Shown here in pieces: positions 1 through 6,046 of a stretch of 6,757 nt of DNA. Each line of letters starts with the position of its first letter. Positions within the stretch are counted from its first letter, which is position 1. The stretch comes from Bin5 sp034428395. Lineage in GTDB: Bacteria; Chloroflexota; Anaerolineae; Caldilineales; Caldilineaceae. The notes under the pieces were generated by a model, which had not been told where the DNA came from, made no database searches, and was given only the letters and a program-made list of their open reading frames with translations. The stretch spans positions 1 through 6,757 of the forward strand of contig DAOUHX010000504.1 in NCBI GenBank assembly GCA_034428395.1. Reading direction: 5' to 3'. The translations under genes were made by a program, and so were the position numbers.

Positions 1-243
1 GCCGAACATCAGGCTGGCACGCGCCGCCGGTGTGAAACTGTAGTCGTTGCACTCGATGCCCCGACGCGGGCGCGCCGCCACCAACCCCAGCACGCGCGCG
101 CCTTCCAACTGTTCGCGCAGTTTTCCGACACTGACCCCCAGCTCAACGCTCATCTCGTGCAGCGAAGGCAGCCGCTCGCCGGGCGCAATACCGTGCTTGA
201 CGATGTAATCCAGAAATTCGGAGTCGTTTGGATTCTGTTTCAT
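1..243 (-). CDS. GntR-family transcriptional regulator, N-terminal DNA-binding part (truncated by window edge)
   Basis: Only the first 81 residues are present; the gene runs off the left edge. Translation from the ATG at 243-241 gives a GntR-type winged helix. It has the family signature PGERLPS at about residues 21-27, a helix-turn-helix covering about residues 28-55 (ELGVSVGKLREQLEGARVLG), and a wing with ARPRRGIE at 58-65. The ligand-binding C-terminal domain (FCD, UTRA or other) lies outside the window, so neither subfamily nor effector can be given. No clear Shine-Dalgarno precedes the ATG, but the family signature begins about 20 residues later, as expected. The gene is downstream of, and on the same strand as, the M20 hydrolase gene, separated by 198 bp that hold an AT-rich candidate promoter. 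It may control that neighbour or itself (inference). The family call is firm and the role is unknown. Confidence 0.85.
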   Translation of the reverse strand, partial: MKQNPNDSEFLDYIVKHGIAPGERLPSLHEMSVELGVSVGKLREQLEGARVLGLVAARPRRGIECNDYSFTPAARASLMFG

Positions 244-285
244 ATGGCTGGGTGGGGCCGTGCTGCAGTGCGCACGGCGGCCCCT

Positions 286-320
286 GTTAATTATCGGATT
301 AATTACATCAATACTATCAA
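286..320 (-). promoter_or_regulatory. Candidate promoter/operator of the GntR-type gene
   Basis: This AT-rich patch stands out in a GC-rich region, 43 bp upstream of the regulator's start. Read on the minus strand it has a -35-like TTGATA (320-315) and a -10-like GATAAT (295-290), with a long 19-bp spacer. Overlapping the -10 is an inverted repeat, TTAAT at 287-291 and ATTAA at 298-302. The palindromic hexamer TAATTA also occurs twice, at 288-293 and 300-305, 12 bp apart, about one helical turn. This layout fits binding by a dimeric regulator and autoregulation, which is common in GntR proteins. The boxes are imperfect and the operator role is inference. Confidence 0.3.
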
Positions 321-383
321 ACGGATTCATTCTACTCGATCGCGTAAAGCAAGTCAACTAGCGAAATTGATGGGGTGGCGTTT

Positions 384-433
384 GGCTGCAATGACGCGGC
401 GCGTGCGCGTTCAGGTACGTCCGTATTGCAGCC
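384..433 (-). terminator. Inverted repeat just downstream of the M20 gene, possible terminator
   Basis: GGCTGCAAT (384-392) and ATTGCAGCC (425-433) form a perfect 9-bp inverted repeat. The enclosed GC-rich stretch can itself fold through ACGCG and CGCGT arms. It begins 8 bp past the M20 stop codon, where a terminator or 3'-end-stabilising hairpin would sit. No T-run follows on the minus strand, so it is not a classical intrinsic terminator. It could limit transcription from the hydrolase gene into the regulator gene. Confidence 0.35.
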
Positions 434-441
434 GTTAGTGT

Positions 442-1659
442 TTAGCCTTCCGGCATTTTGTCGCCGGACCGCTCAAGCGAGAGCTGCGCAAAAGCAGCCT
501 CTGTCAGCAGCGCCACACCGGTCGGCATGACGCTTTCTTCAAAGTCGAATGTCGGACTGTGGTGCGGGCTATAGAACCCCTCGTCCGGGTTGGCTGCACC
601 CACCAGGACGAAGCAGCCCGGCGCCCGGTTCAAAAACTCAGCCATGTCCTCCCCAACCATCATCGGAGGAATCTGCGCAACGTTTGCGTCGCCCACCACG
701 CCGTTCGCAACCACCTCCATCAAGCGCGCGCCGGCTTCAGAGTTCACGGTCGGCGGCACGCAGCTCTGCATCGATATCTCGTAGGTTGCGCCCATAGCCT
801 GGCAGACGCCGGCGCAGATTTCATCCAGGCGCGCTCTCAGCAGGTCGCGTACTTCCGGCTCGAAACTGCGCATCGTGCCCTTCAGCACGGCCTGCTCCGA
901 GATCACATTGCCCGCCGTGCCGCTCTGGAACGAGCCGACCGTGACCACCGCCGTATCCGACGGATTGGCGTTGCGCGCCACGATGCTCTGCAGCGCCACC
1001 ACTACCTGGCTCGCGACGTAGGTCGCGTCGATCGTGTCGTGGGGCGTCGCCCCGTGGCCCCCCTGGCCGCGAATGGTCAGAGTGAAAATATCTGCCGCCG
1101 CCCATAGTGGGCCCGGCTGCACCACCACCTGCTTGTACGGCAGCCTGCTCCACAGGTGCAGCCCGTAGGACGTCGCCGGCTGCGGTTCGTCGAGCGCGCC
1201 GTCCTCGATCATCGCCGAGGCGCCCCCCAGCCCTTCCTCGGCCGGTTGGAAGACCAGCTTCACCCGCCCCGGAAGTTCATTGCGGTGGCGCGCCAGCAGT
1301 TTCGCGACGCCCATGCCGATCGCGGTGTGCCCGTCGTGGCCGCAGGCATGCATCACGCCCGCGTTCTCCGACGCGAAGGGCAGCCCCGTCTCTTCATGGA
1401 TCGGAAGAGCGTCCATGTCAAAACGCAGCAGTACCGTCTCGCTCTCTTCGTCCAGCCCGTCCGGCTCGACCATTGCAATCACGCCCGTCTTGCCGATGCC
1501 GGTGCTGACCTCCAGCCCCTGCTCCTGCAGATGGGCCGCCACAACGCCCGCGGTCCGCACCTCCTCGAATCCCAGCTCCGGGTTACGATGGAAGTCCCGC
1601 CGCCACTCGATAAGCTCAGGCAGCAACTCATCCGCTTCTCTCTCTATCCACTCTCGCAC
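442..1659 (-). CDS. M20 family metallopeptidase / N-acyl-amino-acid amidohydrolase
   Basis: A 405-residue zinc-dependent hydrolase of the M20D/HipO/AmaA type, the normal length for the family. Members cleave N-acyl amino acids, hippurate or related amides in the cytoplasm. Visible motifs in order are RRDFHRNPELGFEE (20-33), the metal-site DMDALP (81-86) and MHACGHDGHTA (103-113) with ligands C106 and H108. FQPAEEG (137-143) holds the Glu pair E141/E142. YGLHLW (165-170) holds H168. GGHGATPH marks the dimerisation/lid domain, MMVGEDMAEF follows, and the C-terminal HHSPTFDF holds the last ligand, H367. RFDMDALP replaces the commoner RADMDALP, a mild change. The start is GTG (1659-1657) with a GGGGGA-rich Shine-Dalgarno-like stretch upstream; the first motif begins at residue 20, so this start fits. 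There is no signal peptide or membrane segment. The substrate cannot be told from sequence alone. Confidence 0.93.
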   Translation of the reverse strand: MREWIEREADELLPELIEWRRDFHRNPELGFEEVRTAGVVAAHLQEQGLEVSTGIGKTGVIAMVEPDGLDEESETVLLRFDMDALPIHEETGLPFASENAGVMHACGHDGHTAIGMGVAKLLARHRNELPGRVKLVFQPAEEGLGGASAMIEDGALDEPQPATSYGLHLWSRLPYKQVVVQPGPLWAAADIFTLTIRGQGGHGATPHDTIDATYVASQVVVALQSIVARNANPSDTAVVTVGSFQSGTAGNVISEQAVLKGTMRSFEPEVRDLLRARLDEICAGVCQAMGATYEISMQSCVPPTVNSEAGARLMEVVANGVVGDANVAQIPPMMVGEDMAEFLNRAPGCFVLVGAANPDEGFYSPHHSPTFDFEESVMPTGVALLTEAAFAQLSLERSGDKMPEG

Positions 1660-1700
1660 GGCCCTGTCCCCCGTCCGGCTATGGTTTCATTCTGCCGCCC

Positions 1701-1728
1701 ATTGTAACAGGTGCAGCCCCGATTGCCA
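1701..1728 (-). promoter_or_regulatory. Weak candidate promoter of the M20 gene
   Basis: On the minus strand TACAAT (1706-1701) is a good -10 match. A poor -35 match, TGGCAA (1728-1723), lies 16 bp upstream. Transcription would begin near 1694, leaving a leader of about 35 nt before the GTG start. The position is sensible but the -35 is weak. Confidence 0.27.
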
Positions 1729-1834
1729 CATCCCCCGCCCTTGTTTTCACGTCAGCTTGCAAGGCCAGCCCGGCCCCCGCGGGCCACTACGACGCCCTGC
1801 CGTGCCGACGCCAGCGTGCGCGGCTCCCGCAGTT

Positions 1835-1960
1835 CGAACTGCGAACTGCGAATCACGAATCACGAATCACGAGTCACGAATCACGAGTCACGAGTCACGA
1901 ATCACGAATCACGAGTCACGAGTCACGAATCACGAGTCACGAATCACGAGTCACGAATCA
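1835..1960. repeat. Heptanucleotide tandem array, 16 x CGARTCA plus 2 degenerate units
   Basis: From 1849 to 1960 there are 16 uninterrupted 7-bp units, nine CGAATCA and seven CGAGTCA. Two degenerate CGAACTG units (1835-1848) lead in. The unit order is A A A G A G G A A G G A G A G A, where the letter is the variable base. No other base varies in the 16 units. The period of 7 is not a multiple of 3, so the array is not under ordinary coding constraint. Each unit contains a GANTC pentamer. Heptameric short tandem repeats are known from cyanobacterial genomes; this unit was not matched to any named family. Confidence 0.97.
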
Positions 1961-2000
1961 CGGCCGTTCTGGGCGGTCGGGCCGTTCCGGCCCTCCCTTG

Positions 2001-2021
2001 TGCGGGGGGACACCCCCCGCA
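2001..2021. repeat. Perfect GC hairpin with 3-nt loop
   Basis: TGCGGGGGG (2001-2009) and CCCCCCGCA (2013-2021) form a perfect 9-bp stem closed by an ACA loop, followed by another C-run. There is no adjacent T-tract, so it is not an intrinsic terminator in either direction. It could be an extragenic palindromic element or the end of a small dispersed repeat. Confidence 0.8.
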
Positions 2022-2037
2022 ACGCCCCCCTGTAGCG

Positions 2038-2104
2038 ATGCCACCGTGCGTGCGCTTCCCCATCTAACGTGTCAGCAACTGGGACTAATGCCACCGTGTG
2101 TGCG
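2038..2104. repeat. 17-bp direct repeat, two copies 50 bp apart
   Basis: The sequence at 2038-2054 (ATGCCACCGTGCGTGCG) recurs at 2088-2104 with a single C-to-T change. A shorter, degenerate copy (CGCCACCGTG) lies at 2125-2134. The role is unknown. It may be debris of local duplication in the same repeat-prone region. Confidence 0.85.
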
Positions 2105-2209
2105 TGATTCCAGCCTGCCGCCAACGCCACCGTGGACGATGCGGTCGTAAGTACAAGTCGCCAGCCGTTCGCGCGCTCGACCTTAAATCATCGCCCCCGC
2201 CGTTCAAGG

Positions 2210-2258
2210 CCACTGGCCACTGGCAACTGACCACTAACCACTAACCACTATCCACTGC
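2210..2258. repeat. Second heptanucleotide tandem array, 7 units of CCACTNN
   Basis: Seven consecutive 7-bp units run CCACTGG, CCACTGG, CAACTGA, CCACTAA, CCACTAA, CCACTAT, CCACTGC. The core CCACT is kept in six of seven units and the last two bases drift. The array has the same period as the one at 1835-1960 but an unrelated sequence. It resembles the CCACT-type heptamers I recall from cyanobacteria and other bacteria, but no database match was made. Confidence 0.93.
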
Positions 2259-2314
2259 CGTCCTAAATTCCCAGCCGGACGACTCCCTCCCCAATTGCGT
2301 GCTGCACCCTCCGA

Positions 2315-2354
2315 GTCCGATTGACTAGCCGATCGGCCGGACTTTGGTTATACT
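2315..2354 (+). promoter_or_regulatory. Candidate promoter/operator region of the VOC-moeA-moaCDE string
   Basis: A TATACT hexamer (2349-2354) is a good -10 match. A perfect TTGACT (2321-2326) lies upstream, but 22 bp away, too far for a standard promoter. Between them is a perfect 10-bp palindrome, GCCGATCGGC (2328-2337), flanked by GTCCG (2315-2319) and CGGAC (2338-2342) arms. That arrangement could bind a regulator which corrects the spacing or represses (inference). Transcription would begin near 2361, about 125 nt upstream of the VOC start. Confidence 0.25.
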
Positions 2355-2485
2355 GCTGGCTGCGAGGCAATAGCCCGGGCATCGAGGAACGGCCGTCTTC
2401 ATGCCTTCCGCTCTTCTTGGCTCGCAAACGCAGCCGCTTCGCTAGTAGCGCGCTCAAACCATGAAATGACGGTGCAAGGCCAAAA

Positions 2486-2881
2486 ATGTCAACTATCACC
2501 GGTATCGCCGAAATCGTCCTATGGGCCAGCGACAAGAGCAGCTCGGTCGCCTTCTACCGCGATCTGCTCGGGCTGGAGGTCATCTCGCCGCCCGAACTGC
2601 CCAACGTTTTCCTCAAAGCGGGAGAAGGCGCGGCCGGCATCCCGCAGATGATCGTCATCGTGCCGATGCCGCCAGAAATCGCCGCCCAGCCGCGCGGCAA
2701 TCAGCTTCACCATATCGCCTTCGAGCTGGCCGCCGACGACTTCGACGCGCTCGACCAACAGCTGCGCGCAGCCGGATACGAGCCCAGGGGCGGCACGCAT
2801 CCCGTCCTGGCAAGCCGGACTATGTACATCGACGATCCTGACGGCAACGAGGTCGAACTGATCTGCGAGCTCCGGCAGTGA
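2486..2881 (+). CDS. VOC (glyoxalase/bleomycin-resistance/dioxygenase) family protein
   Basis: A 131-residue, single-domain vicinal oxygen chelate protein; such proteins bind a metal and act as dimers on glyoxal-type, epoxide or catechol substrates. The typical pattern is present: an opening strand EIVLWASD (9-16), SVAFYRDLLGLEV (20-32), LHHIAFEL (74-81) with candidate ligands H75/H76, and the closing YIDDPDGNEVELI (114-126) with ligand E124. The first ligand position, normally His, is E9, and I see no acid at the usual mid-domain Glu site. It is therefore probably not a lactoylglutathione lyase. The start ATG is preceded by a weak AAGG. The stop lies 30 bp before moeA, so it probably leads the Moco operon, although VOC proteins have no known step in Moco synthesis. 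Family certain, substrate unknown. Confidence 0.88.
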   Translation: MSTITGIAEIVLWASDKSSSVAFYRDLLGLEVISPPELPNVFLKAGEGAAGIPQMIVIVPMPPEIAAQPRGNQLHHIAFELAADDFDALDQQLRAAGYEPRGGTHPVLASRTMYIDDPDGNEVELICELRQ

Positions 2882-2911
2882 CGTCCACTCTCCTGTGAGG
2901 GCAGCGAACTG

Positions 2912-4159
2912 ATGAAGACCCAGTCCAAATACGCCATGCTCCCGGTCGAGGAGGCCCTGCAGATCACCCTCGACCAGGCCCAGCTTCTCTCGCCCGTCAC
3001 CCTGCCTCTAGCCAATGCGCGCGGCGCGATTCTCGCATCCGACATATGCGCGCGCGAACCGCTTCCGCCGTTCCCCGCCTCCACCAAGGACGGTTACGCG
3101 GTCGTCGCCGCCGACGGACCCGGTGAATACCCGCTCATCGGCGAGGTCAGCGCCGGCTCGCTCGCAAATTTTACCGTCGAGCCGGGAACTGTCGCCTACA
3201 TCACGACCGGCGCGCCCCTGCCTGCGGGCGCAGACGCCGTCGTCATGATCGAAGAGACCGAACGGTCTGAGAACGGCGCGTCCACCGCAACGGTCCGCAT
3301 CAATTGCCGCGTGCAGGCCGGCGCTGACGTGCGCCCCGTCGGCGTAGACGTGAACGAGGGCCAGACTGTCCTCGCCGCAGGGGAGCGGCTCGATTCCGCT
3401 GAAATCGGCCTGCTCGCCACCGCCGGCTTCGTTAAAGCCCCGGTCTATCCGCGTCCCAAGGTCGCCGTTCTCTCCACCGGCGACGAGCTGATCGAGCCCG
3501 GCGACCCGCTCGGGCCCGGCCAGATCCGCGACAGCAACCGCGCCATGCTGCTCGCCGCTATCGACGCGGCCGGCGGCGAGCCGGTCGACCTCGGCATCTC
3601 AGGCGATACGCAAGAGGCGCTCGAAAGCCGGGTGCAGGCAGGACTGGCACAGGCCGACATCCTCATCAGCTCCGGCGGCGTCTCCATGGGCGAACTGGAC
3701 CTTGTTCAGCCCCTGCTCGAACATGCCGGCACCGTCCACTTCGGGCGCGTGCGCATGAAACCGGGCAAGCCCATCACCTTCGCCACCGCCGACTACGAGG
3801 GCAAGCGCCGGCTCGTCTTCGGCCTTCCCGGCAATCCGGTTAGCAGTCTCGTGACCTTCTACCTTTTTGCAGTGCCCGCCCTGCGCAAAATGGCCGGCTG
3901 GCGCAACCCCGAGCTGCGCCGCGTTCAGGCCAGGCTGGCACAGCCGCTTCCCCTCGATGCATTTCGACCCGAATATCATCGCGCCACGCTATGCTGGGAC
4001 GGTGAGCAGCGCTGCTACGTCGCCGCCAGCACCGGCAGCCAGGCCAGCAGCCGTCTCCTGAGCATGCGCACTGCCAACGCCCTCCTCGCGCTGCCCCAGC
4101 GCGAAGGCTCGCTGGCCGCCGGCGAGTTCGCCGACGCCCTGCTCATCGGAGATCTCTAG
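2912..4159 (+). CDS. moeA: Molybdopterin molybdotransferase MoeA
   Basis: A 415-residue cytoplasmic enzyme that inserts molybdate into adenylylated molybdopterin, the last step of basic Moco synthesis. E. coli MoeA has about 411 residues. The MoeA N-terminal region contains PASTKDGYAV (55-64) with D60 and YITTGAPLPAGADAVV (96-111). The MoCF (molybdopterin-binding) domain at about 183-330 contains STGDEL (188-193), GQIRDSNR (203-210), SSGGVSMGELD (253-263), MKPGKP (282-287) and GLPGNPVSS (304-312). The C-terminal domain contains GSQASSRLLSM. Residues D60, E192, D232 and D263 fall where, from memory, E. coli has D59, E188, D228 and D259, so the enzyme looks active. The STKDGYAV form resembles the gephyrin/Cnx1 type. 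GAGGG at 2897-2901 is a Shine-Dalgarno 10 nt before the ATG. moaC begins 19 bp after the stop. Confidence 0.97.
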   Translation: MKTQSKYAMLPVEEALQITLDQAQLLSPVTLPLANARGAILASDICAREPLPPFPASTKDGYAVVAADGPGEYPLIGEVSAGSLANFTVEPGTVAYITTGAPLPAGADAVVMIEETERSENGASTATVRINCRVQAGADVRPVGVDVNEGQTVLAAGERLDSAEIGLLATAGFVKAPVYPRPKVAVLSTGDELIEPGDPLGPGQIRDSNRAMLLAAIDAAGGEPVDLGISGDTQEALESRVQAGLAQADILISSGGVSMGELDLVQPLLEHAGTVHFGRVRMKPGKPITFATADYEGKRRLVFGLPGNPVSSLVTFYLFAVPALRKMAGWRNPELRRVQARLAQPLPLDAFRPEYHRATLCWDGEQRCYVAASTGSQASSRLLSMRTANALLALPQREGSLAAGEFADALLIGDL

Positions 4160-4178
4160 CCGCCCCCTGGACCGTCGA

Positions 4179-4688
4179 ATGTCCGAACTGACCCATCTTG
4201 ACCGCGACGGCCGTGCATCGATGGTCGACGTCGGCGACAAAGAAAGCAGCAGCCGCGAAGCCGTGGCAGAGGCCAGCATATACATGGCGCCCGCTACACT
4301 GACCGCGATTCGCGACGGCAGTGTGCCCAAGGGCGACGTGCTGGCCGCCGCCCGCATCGCCGGCATCATGGCCGCCAAGCGCACGCATGAACTGGTCCCC
4401 CTCTGTCACCCTCTTCAGCTGAGCAAGATTGCCGTCGATTTCGAAGTCGACGATGAGAACGGGCGGGTCATTGTCGTCGGCTCGGTGCGCTGCAATGGCC
4501 GCACCGGCGTCGAGATGGAGGCGCTGACCGCGGTCAGCGTCGCCGCGCTGACAATCTACGACATGGCGAAGGCCCTCCAGAAGTCGATGACGATTTCAGA
4601 CATTCGCCTGCTCCGCAAGCGCGGCGGCAAGTCAGGCGACTGGGAGCGGGCGCCCTCGGCCGCAAGCCCGGGAACAGTCGAGCCGTGA
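4179..4688 (+). CDS. moaC: Cyclic pyranopterin monophosphate synthase MoaC
   Basis: A 169-residue enzyme that converts the MoaA product, 3',8-cyclo-7,8-dihydro-GTP, to cyclic pyranopterin monophosphate. The family hallmarks are complete: LTHLDRDGRASMVDVGDKE (4-22), SVPKGDVLAAARIAG (48-62), HELVPLCHPL (70-79), TGVEMEALTAVSVAALTIYD (109-128) and LLRKRGGKSG (144-153). K51, H77, E112, E114, D128 and K131 carry the same numbers as the catalytic or pocket residues recalled for E. coli MoaC, so the start codon is well supported. Upstream there is only a weak GGA, so translation may be coupled to moeA. The tail after W155 (APSAASPGTVEP) is a short species-specific extension. The last 4 bases overlap the moaD start. 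The moaA gene for the preceding step is not in the window. Confidence 0.97.
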   Translation: MSELTHLDRDGRASMVDVGDKESSSREAVAEASIYMAPATLTAIRDGSVPKGDVLAAARIAGIMAAKRTHELVPLCHPLQLSKIAVDFEVDDENGRVIVVGSVRCNGRTGVEMEALTAVSVAALTIYDMAKALQKSMTISDIRLLRKRGGKSGDWERAPSAASPGTVEP

Positions 4689-4963
4689 ACGTCCGCTTGA
4701 TTCTATTCGCCGGTCTGCGGCAGGCCGCGGGCTTCAAGGATGATCTGGTCTCGCTGCCTGAATCCGCCACCGTCGGCGACCTGCTCGACAGCCGCGTTCC
4801 GCAGCTCGGCCGGCGCACCTTCTACGTCGCCGTAAACGAAGAGTACGCCCAGCGCGACACGGTCCTGCACGACGGCGATGAAGTTGCGCTTCTTCCTCCT
4901 GTTTCCGGCGGCATTCTTCGCCCTCGCCGGTTCAGCCCCGTGCAGTCTGACAACAATAGGTGA
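4685..4963 (+). CDS. moaD: MoaD-type molybdopterin synthase sulfur carrier with C-terminal extension
   Basis: A 92-residue ubiquitin-fold protein, the small subunit of molybdopterin synthase. In the family the C-terminal Gly is adenylylated by MoeB and made a thiocarboxylate, which donates sulfur through MoaE. The N-terminal VRLILFAGLRQAAG (3-16), TVGDLL (29-34) and the closing DGDEVALLPPVSGG (63-76) are typical. The start is GTG (4685-4687), overlapping the moaC stop as GTGA, so the genes are probably translationally coupled. The odd point is that G75-G76 is not the end: 16 further residues (ILRPRRFSPVQSDNNR) follow before TGA at 4961-4963. Such a tail should block activation unless it is cut off. 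The family is certain. Whether the tail is made and removed is open; a sequencing error is less likely because neither alternative frame gives a stop right after the Gly-Gly. Confidence 0.92.
   Translation: MNVRLILFAGLRQAAGFKDDLVSLPESATVGDLLDSRVPQLGRRTFYVAVNEEYAQRDTVLHDGDEVALLPPVSGGILRPRRFSPVQSDNNR
4958..4963 (+). promoter_or_regulatory. Ribosome binding site of moaE overlapping the moaD stop
   Basis: AGGTGA at 4958-4963 is a strong Shine-Dalgarno, 9 nt before the moaE ATG, and its TGA is also the moaD stop codon. Ribosomes ending on moaD would thus sit on the moaE start signal. This coupling would help make the two synthase subunits in equal amounts (inference). Confidence 0.7.
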
Positions 4964-4972
4964 TCCCGCAAA

Positions 4973-5455
4973 ATGTCCGCTAGACCATACGAAATCACCC
5001 AGGAACCGCTCTCGCAGGACGACATTTTGCGCCGCGTCAGCCGTCCCGACTGTGGCGGCGTCGTCACATTTGCCGGCACCGTGCGCGGCTCGACAGCCAC
5101 AGACAATGGCGCGCGTGAGACCGAGTTTCTCAGCTACGAAGCTTTCGTGCCGATGGCCGAGAAGATGATGGCCCGCATCGGCGACGAGATCCAGGAGCGC
5201 TGGCCCAGCGTAAAGGCGGTCAGCATCCTGCATCGCATCGGCCGCTGCGACGTCGAGGAGCCCACGGTCCTGATCGCAGTCGCCTCGCCCCACCGCGACG
5301 ACGGCTGCTTCGAGGCCTGCCGCTACGCGATTGAACGGCTCAAGGCGATCGTTCCCATCTGGAAGCAGGAAAACTGGAGCGACGGCGAGGTCTGGGTCGA
5401 AGGCCCGCGCCAGCCCGAACTGGACGTTTCCCTCCCGGACGACGTCGCCGCGTAG
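4973..5455 (+). CDS. moaE: Molybdopterin synthase catalytic subunit MoaE
   Basis: A 160-residue large subunit of molybdopterin synthase (E. coli, about 150). As an MoaE dimer flanked by two MoaD, it transfers two sulfurs from MoaD thiocarboxylate to cyclic pyranopterin monophosphate to give molybdopterin. Conserved blocks are GGVVTFAGTVR (28-38) with R38, LSYEAFVPMAEKMM (53-66) and HRIGRCDVEEPTVLIAVASP (87-106). They continue with HRDDGCFEACRYAIERLK (107-124) and IVPIWKQENW (126-135). K124 and K131 keep the seven-residue spacing of the E. coli active-site lysines recalled as K119 and K126. The start ATG has a strong AGGTGA site. The gene is in the same reading frame as moaD, with only the TGA and 9 nt between them. 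It is the last gene of the string; no T-run terminator follows. Confidence 0.97.
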   Translation: MSARPYEITQEPLSQDDILRRVSRPDCGGVVTFAGTVRGSTATDNGARETEFLSYEAFVPMAEKMMARIGDEIQERWPSVKAVSILHRIGRCDVEEPTVLIAVASPHRDDGCFEACRYAIERLKAIVPIWKQENWSDGEVWVEGPRQPELDVSLPDDVAA

Positions 5456-5484
5456 AGATGCCCCGCGTTCAACTCCCACAAAAT

Positions 5485-5513
5485 TTGCCGTTCGTTCCAC
5501 TCTGGGATACACT
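5485..5513 (+). promoter_or_regulatory. Candidate promoter for rnpB
   Basis: TTGCCG (5485-5490) and TACACT (5508-5513) each match the sigma-70 consensus at four of six positions and have the ideal 17-bp spacer. Transcription would start near 5520, about 60 nt before the P1 helix of rnpB, so the RNA would need 5' trimming. A small inverted repeat (GCTGA 5514-5518, TCAGC 5528-5532) lies at the predicted start. No better promoter was found between moaE and rnpB. Confidence 0.45.
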
Positions 5514-5582
5514 GCTGAGCCGTTGATTCAGCAAGAAACTTGGCTGGGTTGACTGCGTCAGAGGTAGGGTGGCCGTCACTTT

Positions 5583-6046
<464 letters not shown>

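Larger units (their letters stand above)
1660..2485. other. Non-coding intergenic region rich in short repeats
   Basis: This 826-bp stretch lies between the divergently oriented M20 and VOC genes. Frames open across it translate as repetitive or proline/arginine-rich sequence with no domain, so I call no gene here. It holds a weak M20 promoter, a CGARTCA heptamer array (1835-1960), and a GGCCGTTCYGG motif repeated 18 bp apart (1962-1990). It also holds a GC-only hairpin (2001-2021), a 17-bp direct repeat (2038-2104), a CCACTNN heptamer array (2210-2258) and a candidate promoter for the Moco operon. The stretch at about 2135-2209 shows nothing recognisable. Confidence 0.8.

Noticed and set aside
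157..438. Plus-strand open frame of 93 codons opposite the GntR-type gene and its promoter
   Set aside because: Its start lies inside the antisense of a clear GntR winged helix, and the product has no domain.
1835..1960. CRISPR array
   Set aside because: The units are 7 bp and contiguous, with no spacers. There are no cas genes in the window.
1280..2067. Plus-strand open frames running from within the M20 gene through the heptamer array
   Set aside because: The protein is antisense to M20 and then reads the 7-bp array as repeats of N/S-HESR-type residues. There is no domain, and the length is explained by GC bias.
2321..2354. Standard sigma-70 promoter TTGACT/TATACT before the VOC gene
   Set aside because: The boxes are good but 22 bp apart, beyond the normal 16-18 bp. 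Kept only as a low-confidence regulatory region.
2263..2485. Moco (molybdenum cofactor) riboswitch before the operon
   Set aside because: I looked for a multi-helix conserved leader and found only one palindrome and a GTCCG/CGGAC pair, not enough for an aptamer call.
4961..4963. Selenocysteine recoding of the TGA between moaD and moaE
   Set aside because: No SECIS-like hairpin is seen just downstream, and the TGA is part of the moaE Shine-Dalgarno. An ordinary stop is simpler.
5456..5484. Intrinsic terminator after moaE
   Set aside because: There is no stable hairpin followed by a T-run here.
4703..5512. Long open frame (269 codons) on the minus strand across moaD and moaE
   Set aside because: It lies opposite two genes with complete family motifs and reads as GC-biased antisense with no recognisable domain.
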